A stretch of DNA of 64,000 bases from Jatrophihabitans endophyticus (GTDB lineage: Bacteria; Actinomycetota; Actinomycetes; Mycobacteriales; Jatrophihabitantaceae): positions 248,001 through 312,000 of the forward strand of contig NZ_FQVU01000003.1 in the NCBI RefSeq assembly GCF_900129455.1, given 5' to 3'. Each line of letters begins with the position of its first letter. Position 1 is the first letter of the stretch. Below the pieces are notes generated by a model, which saw only the letters and a program-made list of their open reading frames with translations, searched no databases and had not been told where the DNA came from. A program made the position numbers and the translations under genes. Below are positions 25,806 through 35,512 of the stretch, piece by piece.

Positions 25806-27278
25806 TCAGCGGGCCAGGGACTCGGCCGCGGCGACGATGGTGCGCACGGCCGCGCCGGTGCCGCCCTTGGGCGTGTAGTCGCGCGGGCCGCCCTGGTTGT
25901 AGGCCGGTCCGGCGATGTCGAGGTGCACCCACGGCAGCCCCTCGGGGACGAACTCGGCGAGGAAGCGGCCGGCGACGAGCATGCCGCCCCACCGCTCGCC
26001 CGGGACGTTCACGAGGTCGGCGACGGGGGAGTCGAGCCCGGCCCGCAGCTCCTCGGGCAGCGGCATCGCCCAGGCCGCCTCGCCCGCCGCGGTGCCCGCG
26101 GCGACGACGCGGTCGCGCCAGTCGGGCTCTCCCATCGCACCGATCACGCGCGGCCCGAGCGAGACGAGCTGCGCGCCGGTGAGCGTGGAGGCCTCGATGA
26201 GGTAGTCGGGGGAGTCCTCGGCGGCGCGGACGATCGCGTCGGCCAGGATCAGCCGGCCCTCGGCGTCGGTGTCGCCGACCTCGACGGTGCGCCCGCCGTA
26301 CATGGTGAGGACGTCCGAGGGTCGGTACGAGGTGCCCGACGGCATGTTCTCGGCCATCGGGACGGTGGCGGTGACGGTCACCGGCAGCTTCAGCGCGGCG
26401 ATCGCGGCCACCGCGTTGACCACCGCGGCCGCACCGCCCATGTCGGACTTCATCCACGTCAGGTTGGCGGTCTTGAGGTTGATGCCGCCGGTGTCGAACG
26501 TGATGCCCTTGCCGACGAGGGCGAGGTGCGCCTTCGCCTTGGCCGGCCGGTAGCTGATGCGCACCAGCCGCGGCGGCCGGGCACTGCCCTGCCCGACGCC
26601 GAGCACGCCGCCGAAGCCGCGCCGCCGCAGCGCCTTCTCGTCCAGCACCTCGACGGCGAGGCCCTGCTCGTCGGCGATGGCCTTGGCCCGGGTGGCGAAC
26701 GTCTCGGGGTAGAGGTCGTTCGGCGGCGTGTTGACGAGATCGCGGGTGGCCGCCACGGCCGCGGCGACGACCACGGCCCGCTTCACCTCGGCGCGCGCCG
26801 AGGTCGGGCCGGCGATCGTGACGGTGCGCAGGTTCTGCTTGGCGGGGGCGGACTTGTACGCGGTGAACGCGTAGGCGCCGAGCAGGGCACCCTCGGCCAG
26901 CGCCCCGGCGCGGGCGTCGAGGGCGATGTGCACGCGGCGCTGGTCGGTCAGCCCCCGCAGGGCGGCACCGGCGGCGCGGCGGGCGGTCTCCGGCGCGACG
27001 GCGTGGACGGTGTCCGGCGCGGCGCCGTCGCCGACGCCGGTGGCGACGACGAGGGGGAAGTCGGCCAGCCCGAGCGTGGGGATCTTATGCACCTCGTCCG
27101 GACGTCCCGTCGCGCCGACGCTGCGCAGGGCGTCGTGCAGTCGACCGCCCAGGGCGGCGTCGATCTGCTCGGCGCCCTCGGCCAGTCGCGGCCCGTCCTT
27201 GGTGCGACGCACGCCCACCACGACGGCATCGGCGCGGACGGGGGTGCTGGCGGCGGTGACGGAGACGGACGGCGGCAT
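25806..27278 (-). CDS. pepA: Leucyl aminopeptidase (M17)
   Basis: 490 residues. N-terminal regulatory domain (1-165) and C-terminal M17 catalytic domain with the two-metal site: GKGITFDTGGINLK, MKSDMGGAA and DTDAEGRLILAD. A cytosolic hexameric aminopeptidase that removes N-terminal residues in peptide turnover. ATG at 27278. Divergent from gcvT with a 56-nt gap. Confidence 0.97.
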   Translation of the reverse strand: MPPSVSVTAASTPVRADAVVVGVRRTKDGPRLAEGAEQIDAALGGRLHDALRSVGATGRPDEVHKIPTLGLADFPLVVATGVGDGAAPDTVHAVAPETARRAAGAALRGLTDQRRVHIALDARAGALAEGALLGAYAFTAYKSAPAKQNLRTVTIAGPTSARAEVKRAVVVAAAVAATRDLVNTPPNDLYPETFATRAKAIADEQGLAVEVLDEKALRRRGFGGVLGVGQGSARPPRLVRISYRPAKAKAHLALVGKGITFDTGGINLKTANLTWMKSDMGGAAAVVNAVAAIAALKLPVTVTATVPMAENMPSGTSYRPSDVLTMYGGRTVEVGDTDAEGRLILADAIVRAAEDSPDYLIEASTLTGAQLVSLGPRVIGAMGEPDWRDRVVAAGTAAGEAAWAMPLPEELRAGLDSPVADLVNVPGERWGGMLVAGRFLAEFVPEGLPWVHLDIAGPAYNQGGPRDYTPKGGTGAAVRTIVAAAESLAR

Positions 27279-27334
27279 GGTCCCGATCCTAGGGACCGAC
27301 CGGGCGACCGGCCGGGCCGGATAGGTTGGCGCGC

Positions 27335-28444
27335 ATGACCGAACTGCTCCGCTCGCCGCTGCACGACCGTCACGTCGCTCTCGGCGCGAAGCTCGCCGAC
27401 TTCGGCGGCTGGGAGATGCCGATCGAGTACACCGCGAGCGGCGGCGGCGTGCTGAAGGAGCACGCGGCGGTGCGCGAGGGCGTCGGCGTCTTCGACGTCT
27501 CGCACCTGGGCAAGGCCACCGTGCGCGGTCCGGGCGCCGCCGAGTTCGTCAACGCCTGCCTGTCCAACGACCTCGCCCGGATCGCCCCCGGCCAGGCGCA
27601 GTACACGCTGTGCTGCGACGAGTCCGGCGGCGTGGTCGACGACCTCATCGCCTATCTCGTGTCGGCCGACGAGGTGTTCCTCGTCCCCAACGCCGCGAAC
27701 GCGGCCGAGGTCGTGCGTCGCCTCGCCGCGGCCGCGCCCGCCGGGATCGAGGTCGTCGGCCAGCATCGCGACTTCGCGGTGCTCGCGGTCCAGGGGCCCC
27801 GCTCGGCTGAGGTGCTCGCCGAGCTGGGCCTGCCCGCCGCGCAGGACTACATGGCCTACGCCGACGCCGAGTGGGACGGCCTGCCGGTGCGGATCTGCCG
27901 CACCGGGTACACCGGCGAGCACGGGTACGAGCTCGTCCCGGCGTGGGGCGCGGCGCTCGCCCTGTGGGACGCGCTCGCCGAGACCGTTTCGGGTCTGGGC
28001 GGTATGCCCGCGGGACTCGGCGCGCGCGACACGCTGCGCACCGAGATGGGCTACCCGCTGCACGGGCAGGACCTCTCGGCGACGATCAGCCCGGTGCAGG
28101 CCCGCTCCGGGTGGGCCGTCGGCTGGTCCAAGGACGCGTTCTGGGGACGCGACGCCCTGACCGCGGAGAAGGCGGCCGGCCCGACGCGCACCCTGCGCGG
28201 GGTCGAGTCCCTGGACCGCGGCATCCCGCGAGCGCACATGCCGGTGCTCGACGCGGCCGGCGCGGCCGTGGGCGAGGTGACGAGCGGGACGTTCTCCCCG
28301 ACGCGCCGGGTCGGCATCGGCCTCGCCCTGATCGACACCGCCGCGGGCGTGGCCGACGGCGACGAGCTGGCGCTCGACGTCCGCGGTCGGCGGAGCGCGG
28401 TGCGCGTCGTCCGCCCGCCGTTCGTGCCCTCGCACGTGCGCTGA
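27335..28444 (+). CDS. gcvT: Glycine cleavage system aminomethyltransferase (T protein)
   Basis: 369 residues. Transfers the aminomethyl carbon from H-protein lipoate to tetrahydrofolate. Visible: [36 protein letters not shown] and [18 protein letters not shown], all conserved in GcvT. ATG at 27335 fits the family start; a TTG 9 nt upstream is less likely. gcvP and gcvH are not in the window. No glycine riboswitch fits in the 56-nt leader. Depends on LipA/LipB-made lipoate and Lpd. Confidence 0.96.
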   Translation: MTELLRSPLHDRHVALGAKLADFGGWEMPIEYTASGGGVLKEHAAVREGVGVFDVSHLGKATVRGPGAAEFVNACLSNDLARIAPGQAQYTLCCDESGGVVDDLIAYLVSADEVFLVPNAANAAEVVRRLAAAAPAGIEVVGQHRDFAVLAVQGPRSAEVLAELGLPAAQDYMAYADAEWDGLPVRICRTGYTGEHGYELVPAWGAALALWDALAETVSGLGGMPAGLGARDTLRTEMGYPLHGQDLSATISPVQARSGWAVGWSKDAFWGRDALTAEKAAGPTRTLRGVESLDRGIPRAHMPVLDAAGAAVGEVTSGTFSPTRRVGIGLALIDTAAGVADGDELALDVRGRRSAVRVVRPPFVPSHVR

Positions 28445-28457
28445 CGGCGCCCGCCGC

Positions 28458-29702
28458 TCAGGAGCGGCCCTCGCCCTCGCCCTCCGCCTCGGTCCCGTCG
28501 TCGAGTTCGGCGCCCGGCTCGCCGTCGGCCGGCGCCGGATCCTGCGTCGCGTCGACAGGATCGCCGCCGGGTTCGGTGCGCACCTGGACGGGGAAGCCGG
28601 CCTCACCCGTGGGCAGCGCGGGAGTGTCGCGCAACGCGTGGATCGTGGAGTTCAGGAAGGCGACGAGCGGAACGGCCAGCAGGGCGCCGACGATGCCGGC
28701 GAGCAGCGTCCCCGTCAGCACCGACAGGGCGATGGCGAGCGGGTGCACCTCGACGCTGCGGCTCATGATCAGCGGTTGCAGCAGGTGCGCCTCGAGCTGG
28801 ACGAGCACGATGATGGCGACACCCACCACGATGGCCGCGCCGACACCGTGCTCGAGCAGCGCGACCGCGACGCACAGGGCGCCGGTCACGGTGAGGCCGA
28901 CGAGCGGGATGAACGAGCCGAGGAAGATCAGCACGCCCAGCGCGGCGGCGAGCGGCACGCGCAGCACGAACAGGATGACCATGACGCTGATGCCGTGGAA
29001 GAGCGCGATCAGCACCTGCCCGCGCATGTAGCCGCCGAGGGTGCGCCAGCCCGCGTGTCCCGCGCCGTCCATGCGGTCGTGGGCCGCGCGGGGGAACAGC
29101 CGCAGCGTCCACTGCCAGATCTGCTCGCCGTCGCGCAGCAGGAAGAACGTCGAGAGCAGGATCAGCAGCAGCGCGCCCAGCGCCTCGACGACGGTGCGCA
29201 CGGTCTCGATCGCGCCGCTGATCAGCTCGTTCTGGTGCTCCTGGACGGTCTTCTTGATCTCGTCGGTGAAGTTGTCGATGTCCTTCGACTTGAGGTGCAG
29301 CGGCCCGGTGCGCAGCCAGTGGCTCGTCTTGTCGACGAAGTCCGAGATCGAGTCGCCCAGCTGCGAGGAGTGCGTGCTGATCTGCCACGCCACGAAGTAG
29401 CCGATTCCGCTGAGCAGCGCGAGACCGATCAGCAGCGCCAACCCCGCCGAGACCGAGCGCGACCCCGGGATGCGTCGCAGCGCGCGCTCCAGCGGATGCA
29501 GCACCGAGGTGAAGAACAGCGCGAGGACGAAGCTGAACGCGACGAGCTCGATGCGGAAGAACACCTGCGTCAGCACGTAGAGGCCCACGGCGATGACGAG
29601 CAGCCGCCACGTCCAGGCGGCCGCGATCTGCACCGGGAGGGTGACGGTGTCGGTGGCGGTACGCAGCGGTGCGGACTCGGGGCGACGGTCGGATTCGCTC
29701 AC
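28458..29702 (-). CDS. AI-2E family transporter (PerM-like)
   Basis: 414 residues with seven or eight membrane helices: two at 25-75, one after IPGSRSV, a long extracytoplasmic segment, then a hydrophobic C-terminal half with the family motif LGSFIPLVGLTVTGAL. A very acidic Pro/Asp/Glu/Gly tail of about 50 residues ends the protein. The family exports diverse solutes; the AI-2 name should not be taken as substrate. The GTG at 29702 overlaps the upstream TGA (GTGA), so translation is coupled to the CobT-like gene. Confidence 0.92.
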   Translation of the reverse strand: MSESDRRPESAPLRTATDTVTLPVQIAAAWTWRLLVIAVGLYVLTQVFFRIELVAFSFVLALFFTSVLHPLERALRRIPGSRSVSAGLALLIGLALLSGIGYFVAWQISTHSSQLGDSISDFVDKTSHWLRTGPLHLKSKDIDNFTDEIKKTVQEHQNELISGAIETVRTVVEALGALLLILLSTFFLLRDGEQIWQWTLRLFPRAAHDRMDGAGHAGWRTLGGYMRGQVLIALFHGISVMVILFVLRVPLAAALGVLIFLGSFIPLVGLTVTGALCVAVALLEHGVGAAIVVGVAIIVLVQLEAHLLQPLIMSRSVEVHPLAIALSVLTGTLLAGIVGALLAVPLVAFLNSTIHALRDTPALPTGEAGFPVQVRTEPGGDPVDATQDPAPADGEPGAELDDGTEAEGEGEGRS

Positions 29703-30622
29703 TCGGGCTTCCCTGTGACGGCGGCCCGCAGCAGCGGGACGGACAGCAATCCGGCGACTCCGTCGCCGGCGGACATGGCCAGGTGCAACAACGGCGACCG
29801 ATCGAGCTCGGCGACGGCACGCGCGTGGACGGGATCGGCGCCGACGTCGGCCACCTGGCACCACTGCGCCGCGCCGGACGCGAGGTCGGCGACGAGGAGC
29901 GCGGCCACCACCGCGGTGACGCCGTCGAGCACGATCGGGGTGCGGCGCACCACCGCCTGCAGGATCAGGCCCGTCGCGGTGGCGAGGGCGGCGTCGCCGA
30001 GACGGTCGAGCAGGGCCACCGGGTCGGCGCGGGCGTCGGCGGCCCGCTGCCGCGTGTCGCGCAGCAGCTCGGCCCGCGCCACCCAGGCCGCCGTGTCGAC
30101 GGCGGCCGGGCCACGGGGCAGCAGCGCCACCGGCTCGGTGCCGGTGAGCAGGCTGACCACGACCGCGGCAGCGTTCGCCCCGGTGGCACCCGCGGCCGCG
30201 CCGGCGACGACGAGCAGGTCCGCGCCGGCGTCGACCTCGTCGTCGGCCAGTGCGAAGCCGTCGGTGAGCCCGCGCGTCACCGTGCCCTCGTCCGCGGGGC
30301 CGTCGGCCGAGCCTCCGTCGGCCGGGTGGTCGGCCGAGCGTTCGTCGGCGGGGTGGTCGGCGGGCACGACGGCCCGGGTGCCGACGTCCACCGACTCGGC
30401 CAGGGCGGCGACCGCGGCGGACACCCCGCCGAGCACGAGGCAGCGCGGTCGCGTCGGTGCCTCGGCGGGGTGGCGGCCCCGCGTGCCCGCGAGCCACTGT
30501 GCGAGCTCGGCGAGCCGACCCCGGTCGGCGCCGGCGGCGTCGCGAGCGGCTGCCGCGGCCTGCGCGTCCGGCCAGTCGACACGGGCGGCGCGCGAGTCGA
30601 GCTCGGGGACGGCGCCGGTCAC
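29699..30622 (-). CDS. Divergent CobT-like protein (nicotinate-nucleotide-dimethylbenzimidazole PRTase family)
   Basis: 307 residues. The family trace is clear in the C-terminal half: GATGANAAAVVVSLLTG, VLDGVTAVVAALLVADL, and SPLLHLAMSAGDGVAG where CobT has the RLGEG-type loop. The catalytic Glu of that loop is Asp here, the N-terminal part is short, and it contains an insertion of PADxxSADHPAD repeats (about 85-115). It may be an inactive or altered CobT paralogue. GTG at 30622. Operon with the AI-2E gene; divergent from a BtuF-like gene. Confidence 0.7.
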   Translation of the reverse strand: MTGAVPELDSRAARVDWPDAQAAAAARDAAGADRGRLAELAQWLAGTRGRHPAEAPTRPRCLVLGGVSAAVAALAESVDVGTRAVVPADHPADERSADHPADGGSADGPADEGTVTRGLTDGFALADDEVDAGADLLVVAGAAAGATGANAAAVVVSLLTGTEPVALLPRGPAAVDTAAWVARAELLRDTRQRAADARADPVALLDRLGDAALATATGLILQAVVRRTPIVLDGVTAVVAALLVADLASGAAQWCQVADVGADPVHARAVAELDRSPLLHLAMSAGDGVAGLLSVPLLRAAVTGKPE

Positions 30623-30686
30623 CGCGCAAGTATGCCCGGATGCGCCTCGCGTTCCCGGGACGCGCGCCTGCGGCTACCGTCGAACG

Positions 30687-31568
30687 GTGCGGATCGTGTC
30701 GCTGCTCCCCGCGGCGACCGAGATCGTCTATGCGCTGGGGCTGGCCGACTCGCTCGTCGGTGTCACGTTCGAGTGCGACGAGCCGGCAGCCGCCCGCACC
30801 GATCACGCGGTCGTCGTGGGCGGGCGCGACACGTCGGGCATGACGCCGGCCGAGATCGACGCGTACGTGCGCGCGCAGGCCGCCGCCGGTGCCGACCTCT
30901 ATCACCTGCACCGCGACGCGCTGCGGACCCTGCAACCCGATCTCGTCCTCTCGCAGGACCTGTGCCGGGTCTGCGCGCTGCCCGCGGAGCGGGTCGACGA
31001 GGCGCTGGCCTTCCTCGGCTGCCGCGCCGAGGTCGTGGCGCTGGATCCGTACTCGCTCGACGACGTCCTCGCCACCATCGCGACGGTCGCCCGCGCCGCG
31101 GGCGTCGCCGCTCGCGGTGACACCGTCCGTGCGGCGCTGCGCGCGCGACTGGACGCGGTGGCGACGGCGGTGGCCGGCCGCCCGCGCCCGCGCGTCGCCG
31201 TGGTCGAGTGGGTCGACCCGCCGTTCGCGGCGGGGCACTGGATCCCCGATCTCGTCCGTGCCGCGGGCGGGGAGCCCGTGGCGGCGACGCCGCACGAGCG
31301 GTCCGGACCGACGACGTGGGCGGCGCTCGCCGCGGCGGCGCCGGACGTCGTCGTCGTGGCGCCGTGCGGGTTCGGCCTCGACGGCGCGGCCGCGCAGGCC
31401 GCGACGGTGGGTCGCGAGCTGCCCCACGCCGCGATCTGGGCCGTCGACGGGGACGGGTTGATCGTGCGTCCTGGCCCCCGGCTGGTCGACGGCGTGGAGG
31501 CGCTGGCCGGCATCTTCCACCCCGAATTTGCGCGAGGTCGCGCAGAATCGGTGCGCCGGGTGCGTTAG
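30687..31568 (+). CDS. BtuF-like (corrinoid/iron-siderophore) binding protein without signal peptide
   Basis: 293 residues. A two-lobed class III substrate-binding fold: IVSLLPAATEIVYALGL (BtuF/FhuD start motif), LQPDLVLSQDLCRVCA, PRVAVVEWVDPPFAAGHW, WAVDGDGLIVRPGPRLVDGV. It starts at once with the first beta strand (GTG 30687), so it lacks a signal peptide or lipobox and should be cytosolic, as in the group named 'cobalamin-binding protein'. No permease or ATPase gene is adjacent. The CobT-like gene faces it across a 64-nt divergent region. Confidence 0.8.
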   Translation: MRIVSLLPAATEIVYALGLADSLVGVTFECDEPAAARTDHAVVVGGRDTSGMTPAEIDAYVRAQAAAGADLYHLHRDALRTLQPDLVLSQDLCRVCALPAERVDEALAFLGCRAEVVALDPYSLDDVLATIATVARAAGVAARGDTVRAALRARLDAVATAVAGRPRPRVAVVEWVDPPFAAGHWIPDLVRAAGGEPVAATPHERSGPTTWAALAAAAPDVVVVAPCGFGLDGAAAQAATVGRELPHAAIWAVDGDGLIVRPGPRLVDGVEALAGIFHPEFARGRAESVRRVR

Positions 31569-31570
31569 GT

Positions 31571-31715
31571 GTGCCGGCTCCGCCGTTGTCGGGCGTTGGC
31601 CGAGGCGACCGCGGCGATCGCGGCACCGGGCGAGCGCACGCGCCGGCCGGCCGTTGCCCGACCCGCCGTCGTTCGTGAGGAAGAACAGTTCCTCGGCGAC
31701 GAGCAGCTGCGTCAT
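31571..31715 (-). pseudogene. Possible broken GPP34-domain gene fragment
   Basis: On the minus strand an ATG at 31715 begins MTQLLVAEELFFLTNDGG, which resembles the N-terminus of GPP34 (Golgi phosphoprotein 3-like) proteins. After about 25 codons the likeness leaves this frame. A neighbouring frame then reads SPGAAIAAVASA, similar to the next GPP34 segment, before a stop near 31570. Only about 45 codons remain of a family usually around 200 residues. It may be chance in a GC-rich gap. Confidence 0.3.
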
Positions 31716-31778
31716 GGCCGACGCCGCTCCGTCGACGGCTCGCTAGGGTGGCGGGAACCACTCGAGAGGACCCTACGC

Positions 31779-31985
31779 ATGTCGTTCACCTGGCGCTTGG
31801 AGCAGCCCGACGGCACCGAGGTGACCGCCGGCGCGCCGTCGCAGCCCGCCCACGCCAACCAGTCCGACGCCGAGAGCTGGCTGGGGGAGAACTGGCGCGA
31901 GCTCGCCGGCGCCGACGTCGCGCAGGTGACGCTGTTCGAGGGCGAGGACAAGGTCTACGGCCCGATGCCGCTCGCGGAGCAGTAG
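31779..31985 (+). CDS. Small conserved protein of unknown function
   Basis: 68 residues, acidic, no membrane segment or cysteine. Starts MSFTWRLEQPDG and ends YGPMPLAEQ, with ESWLGENWRELAGADVAQVTL in the middle; short proteins of this pattern occur widely in actinobacteria. ATG at 31779 with GAGAGGA 8-9 nt upstream and a TAGGGT -10-like box at about 31745. Function unknown. Convergent with the following MMPL gene. Confidence 0.7.
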   Translation: MSFTWRLEQPDGTEVTAGAPSQPAHANQSDAESWLGENWRELAGADVAQVTLFEGEDKVYGPMPLAEQ

Positions 31986-32004
31986 CCGAGCTCCGGTGGG
32001 TCGG

Positions 32005-34215
32005 TCAGGCCGCGGGACGTCGCACCGCCGCCGGCCACACCCGGTCGCCGAGCAGCAGCAGCGCCGACGGCAGCACGATCTCGCGCACCACGATCGCGTC
32101 GACCAGCACCGCGACCGCGAGCCCGACCCCGAACTGCTTCATCTCCACCAGGTGCAGCGCGGCGAAGATCGTGAACACCGACACCATGATCAACGCAGCG
32201 CTCGACACCGTCCCGGCCGAGCCGACGATGCCGTCGCGGATCGCCCGGCGGGGCGGGAGACCGCGCTCGCGAGCCTCGCGGACGCGGCTGATCACGAACA
32301 CGTGATAGTCCATCGACAGGCCGAACAGCACCGCGAACATGAACAGCGGGATCCAGTTGACGACCCGGCCGGTCGACTCGAAGCCGAGCAGCGAGTCCGC
32401 CCACGAGTGCTGGAACACGAGGACGAGCACGCCGAAGGACACACCGGCCGACAGCAGGTTCATCGCCGCCGTGACGAGCGCGATCGGCACCGAGCGGAAC
32501 ACCCACCCCATGATCAGCATCGTGAGGACGACGACGAAGCCGATCACCCACGGCAGCCGGTCGGCGAGGTGCCGGTCGTCGTCGGCGTTCGTCGCGGTCT
32601 CGCCGCCGACGGCCCAGCGGGCCGAGGCGATGCCGGTCAGCTCGCGGGCCACCAGACCGCGGCGGAGCAGGACGACCCCGTCGTGGGCGGGGCCGGAGTC
32701 CGCGTCCACGGCCGTGGCCAGCGACAGCACGTGCACGGCGGCGTCGGACGACGTGCGCAGCTCGGTGGTCGCGCCGCGGAAGGGCGCGGCCGAGACCGCG
32801 GCGGCGGAGACGTCGCGCAGCGCCGCGCGGACCGCGGCCGCGGCGCCCGGAGCGGCCTTCACCACGACGGTCGTCTCCGCACGCTGGTCGGGGAACGCCG
32901 CGTCGAGTCGCTCCAGCGTGTGCTTGGCCGCCACCTGGTCCGGGACCGTCGCGGCACCGGACGACTGCAGGTGCAGGCCGAGCGCGGGGAGGGCGAGCGC
33001 GCCGAGCACGGCCACCGTGATGCCGAGCGTGCGCGCGGGGTGACGCAGCGACGGGCGCAGCAGCGCGGGCCAGACCCGGGGTTCGCGGTGGTGCGCGGTC
33101 AGCCGCCACAGCACCGGCACGCGAGGCCGGTCGACGGCGCGGCCGAGCTTCACGAGCAGCGCGGGCAGCACGGTGAGCGAGCCGAGCACGGCGATCGCGA
33201 CGACCGTGATCGAGCCCGTGGCCAGCGAGTCGAAGATCGCGTCGTCGGCGAGGTAGAGGCCCAGCATCGCCGCGAGGACCGCGAACCCGGAGACCAGGAC
33301 GGCGTGGCCGGAGGTCTCGGCGGCGAGCTCGACGGCGTCCACCCGGTCGTGGCCGGCGCGCTGTTCCTCGCGCATCCGTTTGACGTAGAAGAGCGAGTAG
33401 TCGACCCCGACGGCCATGCCCATCAGCAGGATCATCGCCGACGTCGACCCGGAGTCGGGGACGAGGTGGGACGCGAGCGTCGACAGGCCCGTCGCCGCGG
33501 CGACGGCCGAGAGGGCGATCAGCACGGGCACGCCGGCGGCGACGACCGCGCCGAAGGCAACCAGCAGGATCAGCAGGGTGACCGGCGTGCTCATCATGGC
33601 CGCCGTCGCCAGGTCCTCGCCGACGAGCTCGTCGACCGCCGCGTTCAGCGAGACCGCACCGACCTGCTCCACCCGCACCGACGGATGCGCCCGTTGCACG
33701 GCCGACGTGACCGCGAGCAGGGGCCGGACGTCGTCGGCGTCGGCGTCCGCGTCACGCAGCGTCGCCTGCACCGTCATCGCACTGCGGTCGGGCGCGATCG
33801 CCACGGCGCCCACGCCACGCACCGCGGGCAGCGGGCGCAGCCGTCGTGCCGCGTCGGTGAGCGCGGCTCGGGCCGCGGCGTCGTCGAGTGGACCCGATCG
33901 CGCGGTGACGAGGACGTTCTCGGTGTCCGGCTCGGCCAACCCCGCGTCGTGCAGCCACCGCGTGGCGGCGCCCGACTGACCTCGGGCGAAGTCCAGGTCG
34001 TCCGCCTGTCGCAACGATGTCGTCGTACCGAGCGCGACGCATCCGACGACCAGGGCGACCCACAGGGCGATCGCCAGCCACGGGTGCGTCGCGCTCCACC
34101 GCGCCATGCGGACGGTGACGGTGCCGCCGCGAGCCGCGGTGCCGCCGGCACCGGCCGCGGCGGCGGGGTCAGGGGAGCGGTCCGGCGTGCGGACGGGGTG
34201 CGCGAGGCGTGACAT
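32005..34215 (-). CDS. MMPL/RND family membrane exporter (second copy)
   Basis: 736 residues in the two-repeat MMPL layout. Signatures: GMAVGVDYSLFYVKRMREE and GLSMDYHVFVISRVREA, with the proton-relay Asp-Tyr pairs. Two extracytoplasmic domains and about 12 helices. It differs strongly from the exporter at 16340-18586, so this is not a recent duplication. ATG at 34215 has GGAGG upstream. A two-component system is divergent from it and could control it; that is inference from position only. Confidence 0.92.
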   Translation of the reverse strand: MSRLAHPVRTPDRSPDPAAAAGAGGTAARGGTVTVRMARWSATHPWLAIALWVALVVGCVALGTTTSLRQADDLDFARGQSGAATRWLHDAGLAEPDTENVLVTARSGPLDDAAARAALTDAARRLRPLPAVRGVGAVAIAPDRSAMTVQATLRDADADADDVRPLLAVTSAVQRAHPSVRVEQVGAVSLNAAVDELVGEDLATAAMMSTPVTLLILLVAFGAVVAAGVPVLIALSAVAAATGLSTLASHLVPDSGSTSAMILLMGMAVGVDYSLFYVKRMREEQRAGHDRVDAVELAAETSGHAVLVSGFAVLAAMLGLYLADDAIFDSLATGSITVVAIAVLGSLTVLPALLVKLGRAVDRPRVPVLWRLTAHHREPRVWPALLRPSLRHPARTLGITVAVLGALALPALGLHLQSSGAATVPDQVAAKHTLERLDAAFPDQRAETTVVVKAAPGAAAAVRAALRDVSAAAVSAAPFRGATTELRTSSDAAVHVLSLATAVDADSGPAHDGVVLLRRGLVARELTGIASARWAVGGETATNADDDRHLADRLPWVIGFVVVLTMLIMGWVFRSVPIALVTAAMNLLSAGVSFGVLVLVFQHSWADSLLGFESTGRVVNWIPLFMFAVLFGLSMDYHVFVISRVREARERGLPPRRAIRDGIVGSAGTVSSAALIMVSVFTIFAALHLVEMKQFGVGLAVAVLVDAIVVREIVLPSALLLLGDRVWPAAVRRPAA

Positions 34216-34357
34216 GGCAGGTCCTCCGGGCGGCGGTGTCGTCGGTGCCGCCGACGCTGCCGCCCGCCTGCCCGCCCCGCGGGAGGGCTGGGACCCGGTG
34301 CCGAGGTGGAGTTTCCTCCACCGTGCGGCGCCGGTGCGGTGGGCGAGGATGGTCGGC

Positions 34358-35512
34358 ATGGTCACCGGCGAATCCGCCCTGCGTCGTCGCGTCGCCGCCC
34401 TGCTGCGCTCGGTCGAGTTCCTCGTGGGCGGCGTGGCGAGTCTCGTCCTGTTCGTGCTGCAGGTCGTGGGCGTCGTCCTCGTCGTGGTCTGGGTGGGCAT
34501 CCCGTTCACGCTGGCGGCGGGCACGGCGATCCGGTGGGTGGCCGACCGGCGCCGCCGCCTGACCGGCCGGGTGTTGGACCGGACGATCGAGTCGCCCTAC
34601 CTGCAACGGCCTGCGGGCAATCTGCTCGGCCGGTTCGGCGCGTTCCTGCGCGATCCCGCGACGCGGCGCGACGCGCGGTGGGTGCTGGTCGACGGCACGC
34701 TGGGCCTGGCGCTGGCCGTCGTGGGTCTCGTCGAGGGCATCCTGGACCTGCTGTTCTGGTGGTTGCCGGTGTCGCTGTCCGGGCGCGCGCACGTGCAGGT
34801 CGACGCGGCGCTGCTGTCGGTGTCGGAGAAGAGCCGGCTCGCCCTGCGCGTGCAGCAGCTCACCGAGTCGCGGGCCGTCCAGGTCGACGCGAGCGCGGCC
34901 GAGCTGCGTCGCATCGAGCGCGACCTCCACGACGGCGCCCAGGCGCGGTTGGTGTCCTTGGGGATGAGCCTCGCGCTCGCCGAGGAGCAGCTCGCCCGCG
35001 ACCCCGACGCGACCCGCACCCTGCTGGCCGAGGCCCGCGACGCCAGCAGCGACGCGCTCGCCGAGCTGCGTGACCTCGTGCGCGGCATCCACCCCCCGGT
35101 GCTCGCCGACCGCGGCCTGTCCGGTGCGGTCCAGGCGCTGGCCCTCGCCACGCCGCTGCCGGTCGAGGTGGTCGACGGCCTGACCGGTCGGTCCGCGGCG
35201 CCGCTGGAGTCGGCGCTCTACTTCGCGGTGGCCGAGTCGCTGACCAACGTGGTGAAGCACGCCGACGCCTCCCGCGCCCGGGTGAGCCTCGCCCGGGTCG
35301 ACGACTCGATCGTGGTCGAGGTCGACGACGACGGGCACGGCGGCGCCGACCCCGCCCGGGGCAGTGGCCTGCACGGCATCGCGCGGCGGCTCTCGGCCTT
35401 CGACGGCACGCTCACGGTGACGAGCCCGGCCGGCGGTCCGACACGCATCGTTATGGTGCTGCCGTGCGCGTCGTCATCGCCGAGGACCTCGCCCTCCTCC
35501 GGGACGGCCTGA
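34358..35512 (+). CDS. Sensor histidine kinase (NarL-type partner)
   Basis: 384 residues. N-terminal membrane part with helices about 20-50 and 115-140 in the 'putative sensor' arrangement. HisKA_3 phosphoacceptor in RIERDLHDGAQARLVS (His). HATPase with ESLTNVVKHADAS (N box) and GSGLHGIARRL (G box). Short sensory loops suggest intramembrane sensing of envelope stress. ATG 34358 preferred over 34349 because a GCGAGG ribosome site lies 9 nt before it. The 3' end overlaps the regulator by 49 nt in another frame. Confidence 0.92.
   Translation: MVTGESALRRRVAALLRSVEFLVGGVASLVLFVLQVVGVVLVVVWVGIPFTLAAGTAIRWVADRRRRLTGRVLDRTIESPYLQRPAGNLLGRFGAFLRDPATRRDARWVLVDGTLGLALAVVGLVEGILDLLFWWLPVSLSGRAHVQVDAALLSVSEKSRLALRVQQLTESRAVQVDASAAELRRIERDLHDGAQARLVSLGMSLALAEEQLARDPDATRTLLAEARDASSDALAELRDLVRGIHPPVLADRGLSGAVQALALATPLPVEVVDGLTGRSAAPLESALYFAVAESLTNVVKHADASRARVSLARVDDSIVVEVDDDGHGGADPARGSGLHGIARRLSAFDGTLTVTSPAGGPTRIVMVLPCASSSPRTSPSSGTA

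Noticed and set aside
27279-27334. Glycine riboswitch before gcvT
   Set aside because: The gap of 56 nt is too short for even one aptamer and lacks the conserved sequence.
28458-31715. A 1085-codon minus-strand frame and its 976-codon plus-strand counterpart (28638-31568)
   Set aside because: Only the ends are genes: the AI-2E transporter from GTG 29702 and the BtuF-like protein from GTG 30687. The rest is shadow over the CobT-like gene.
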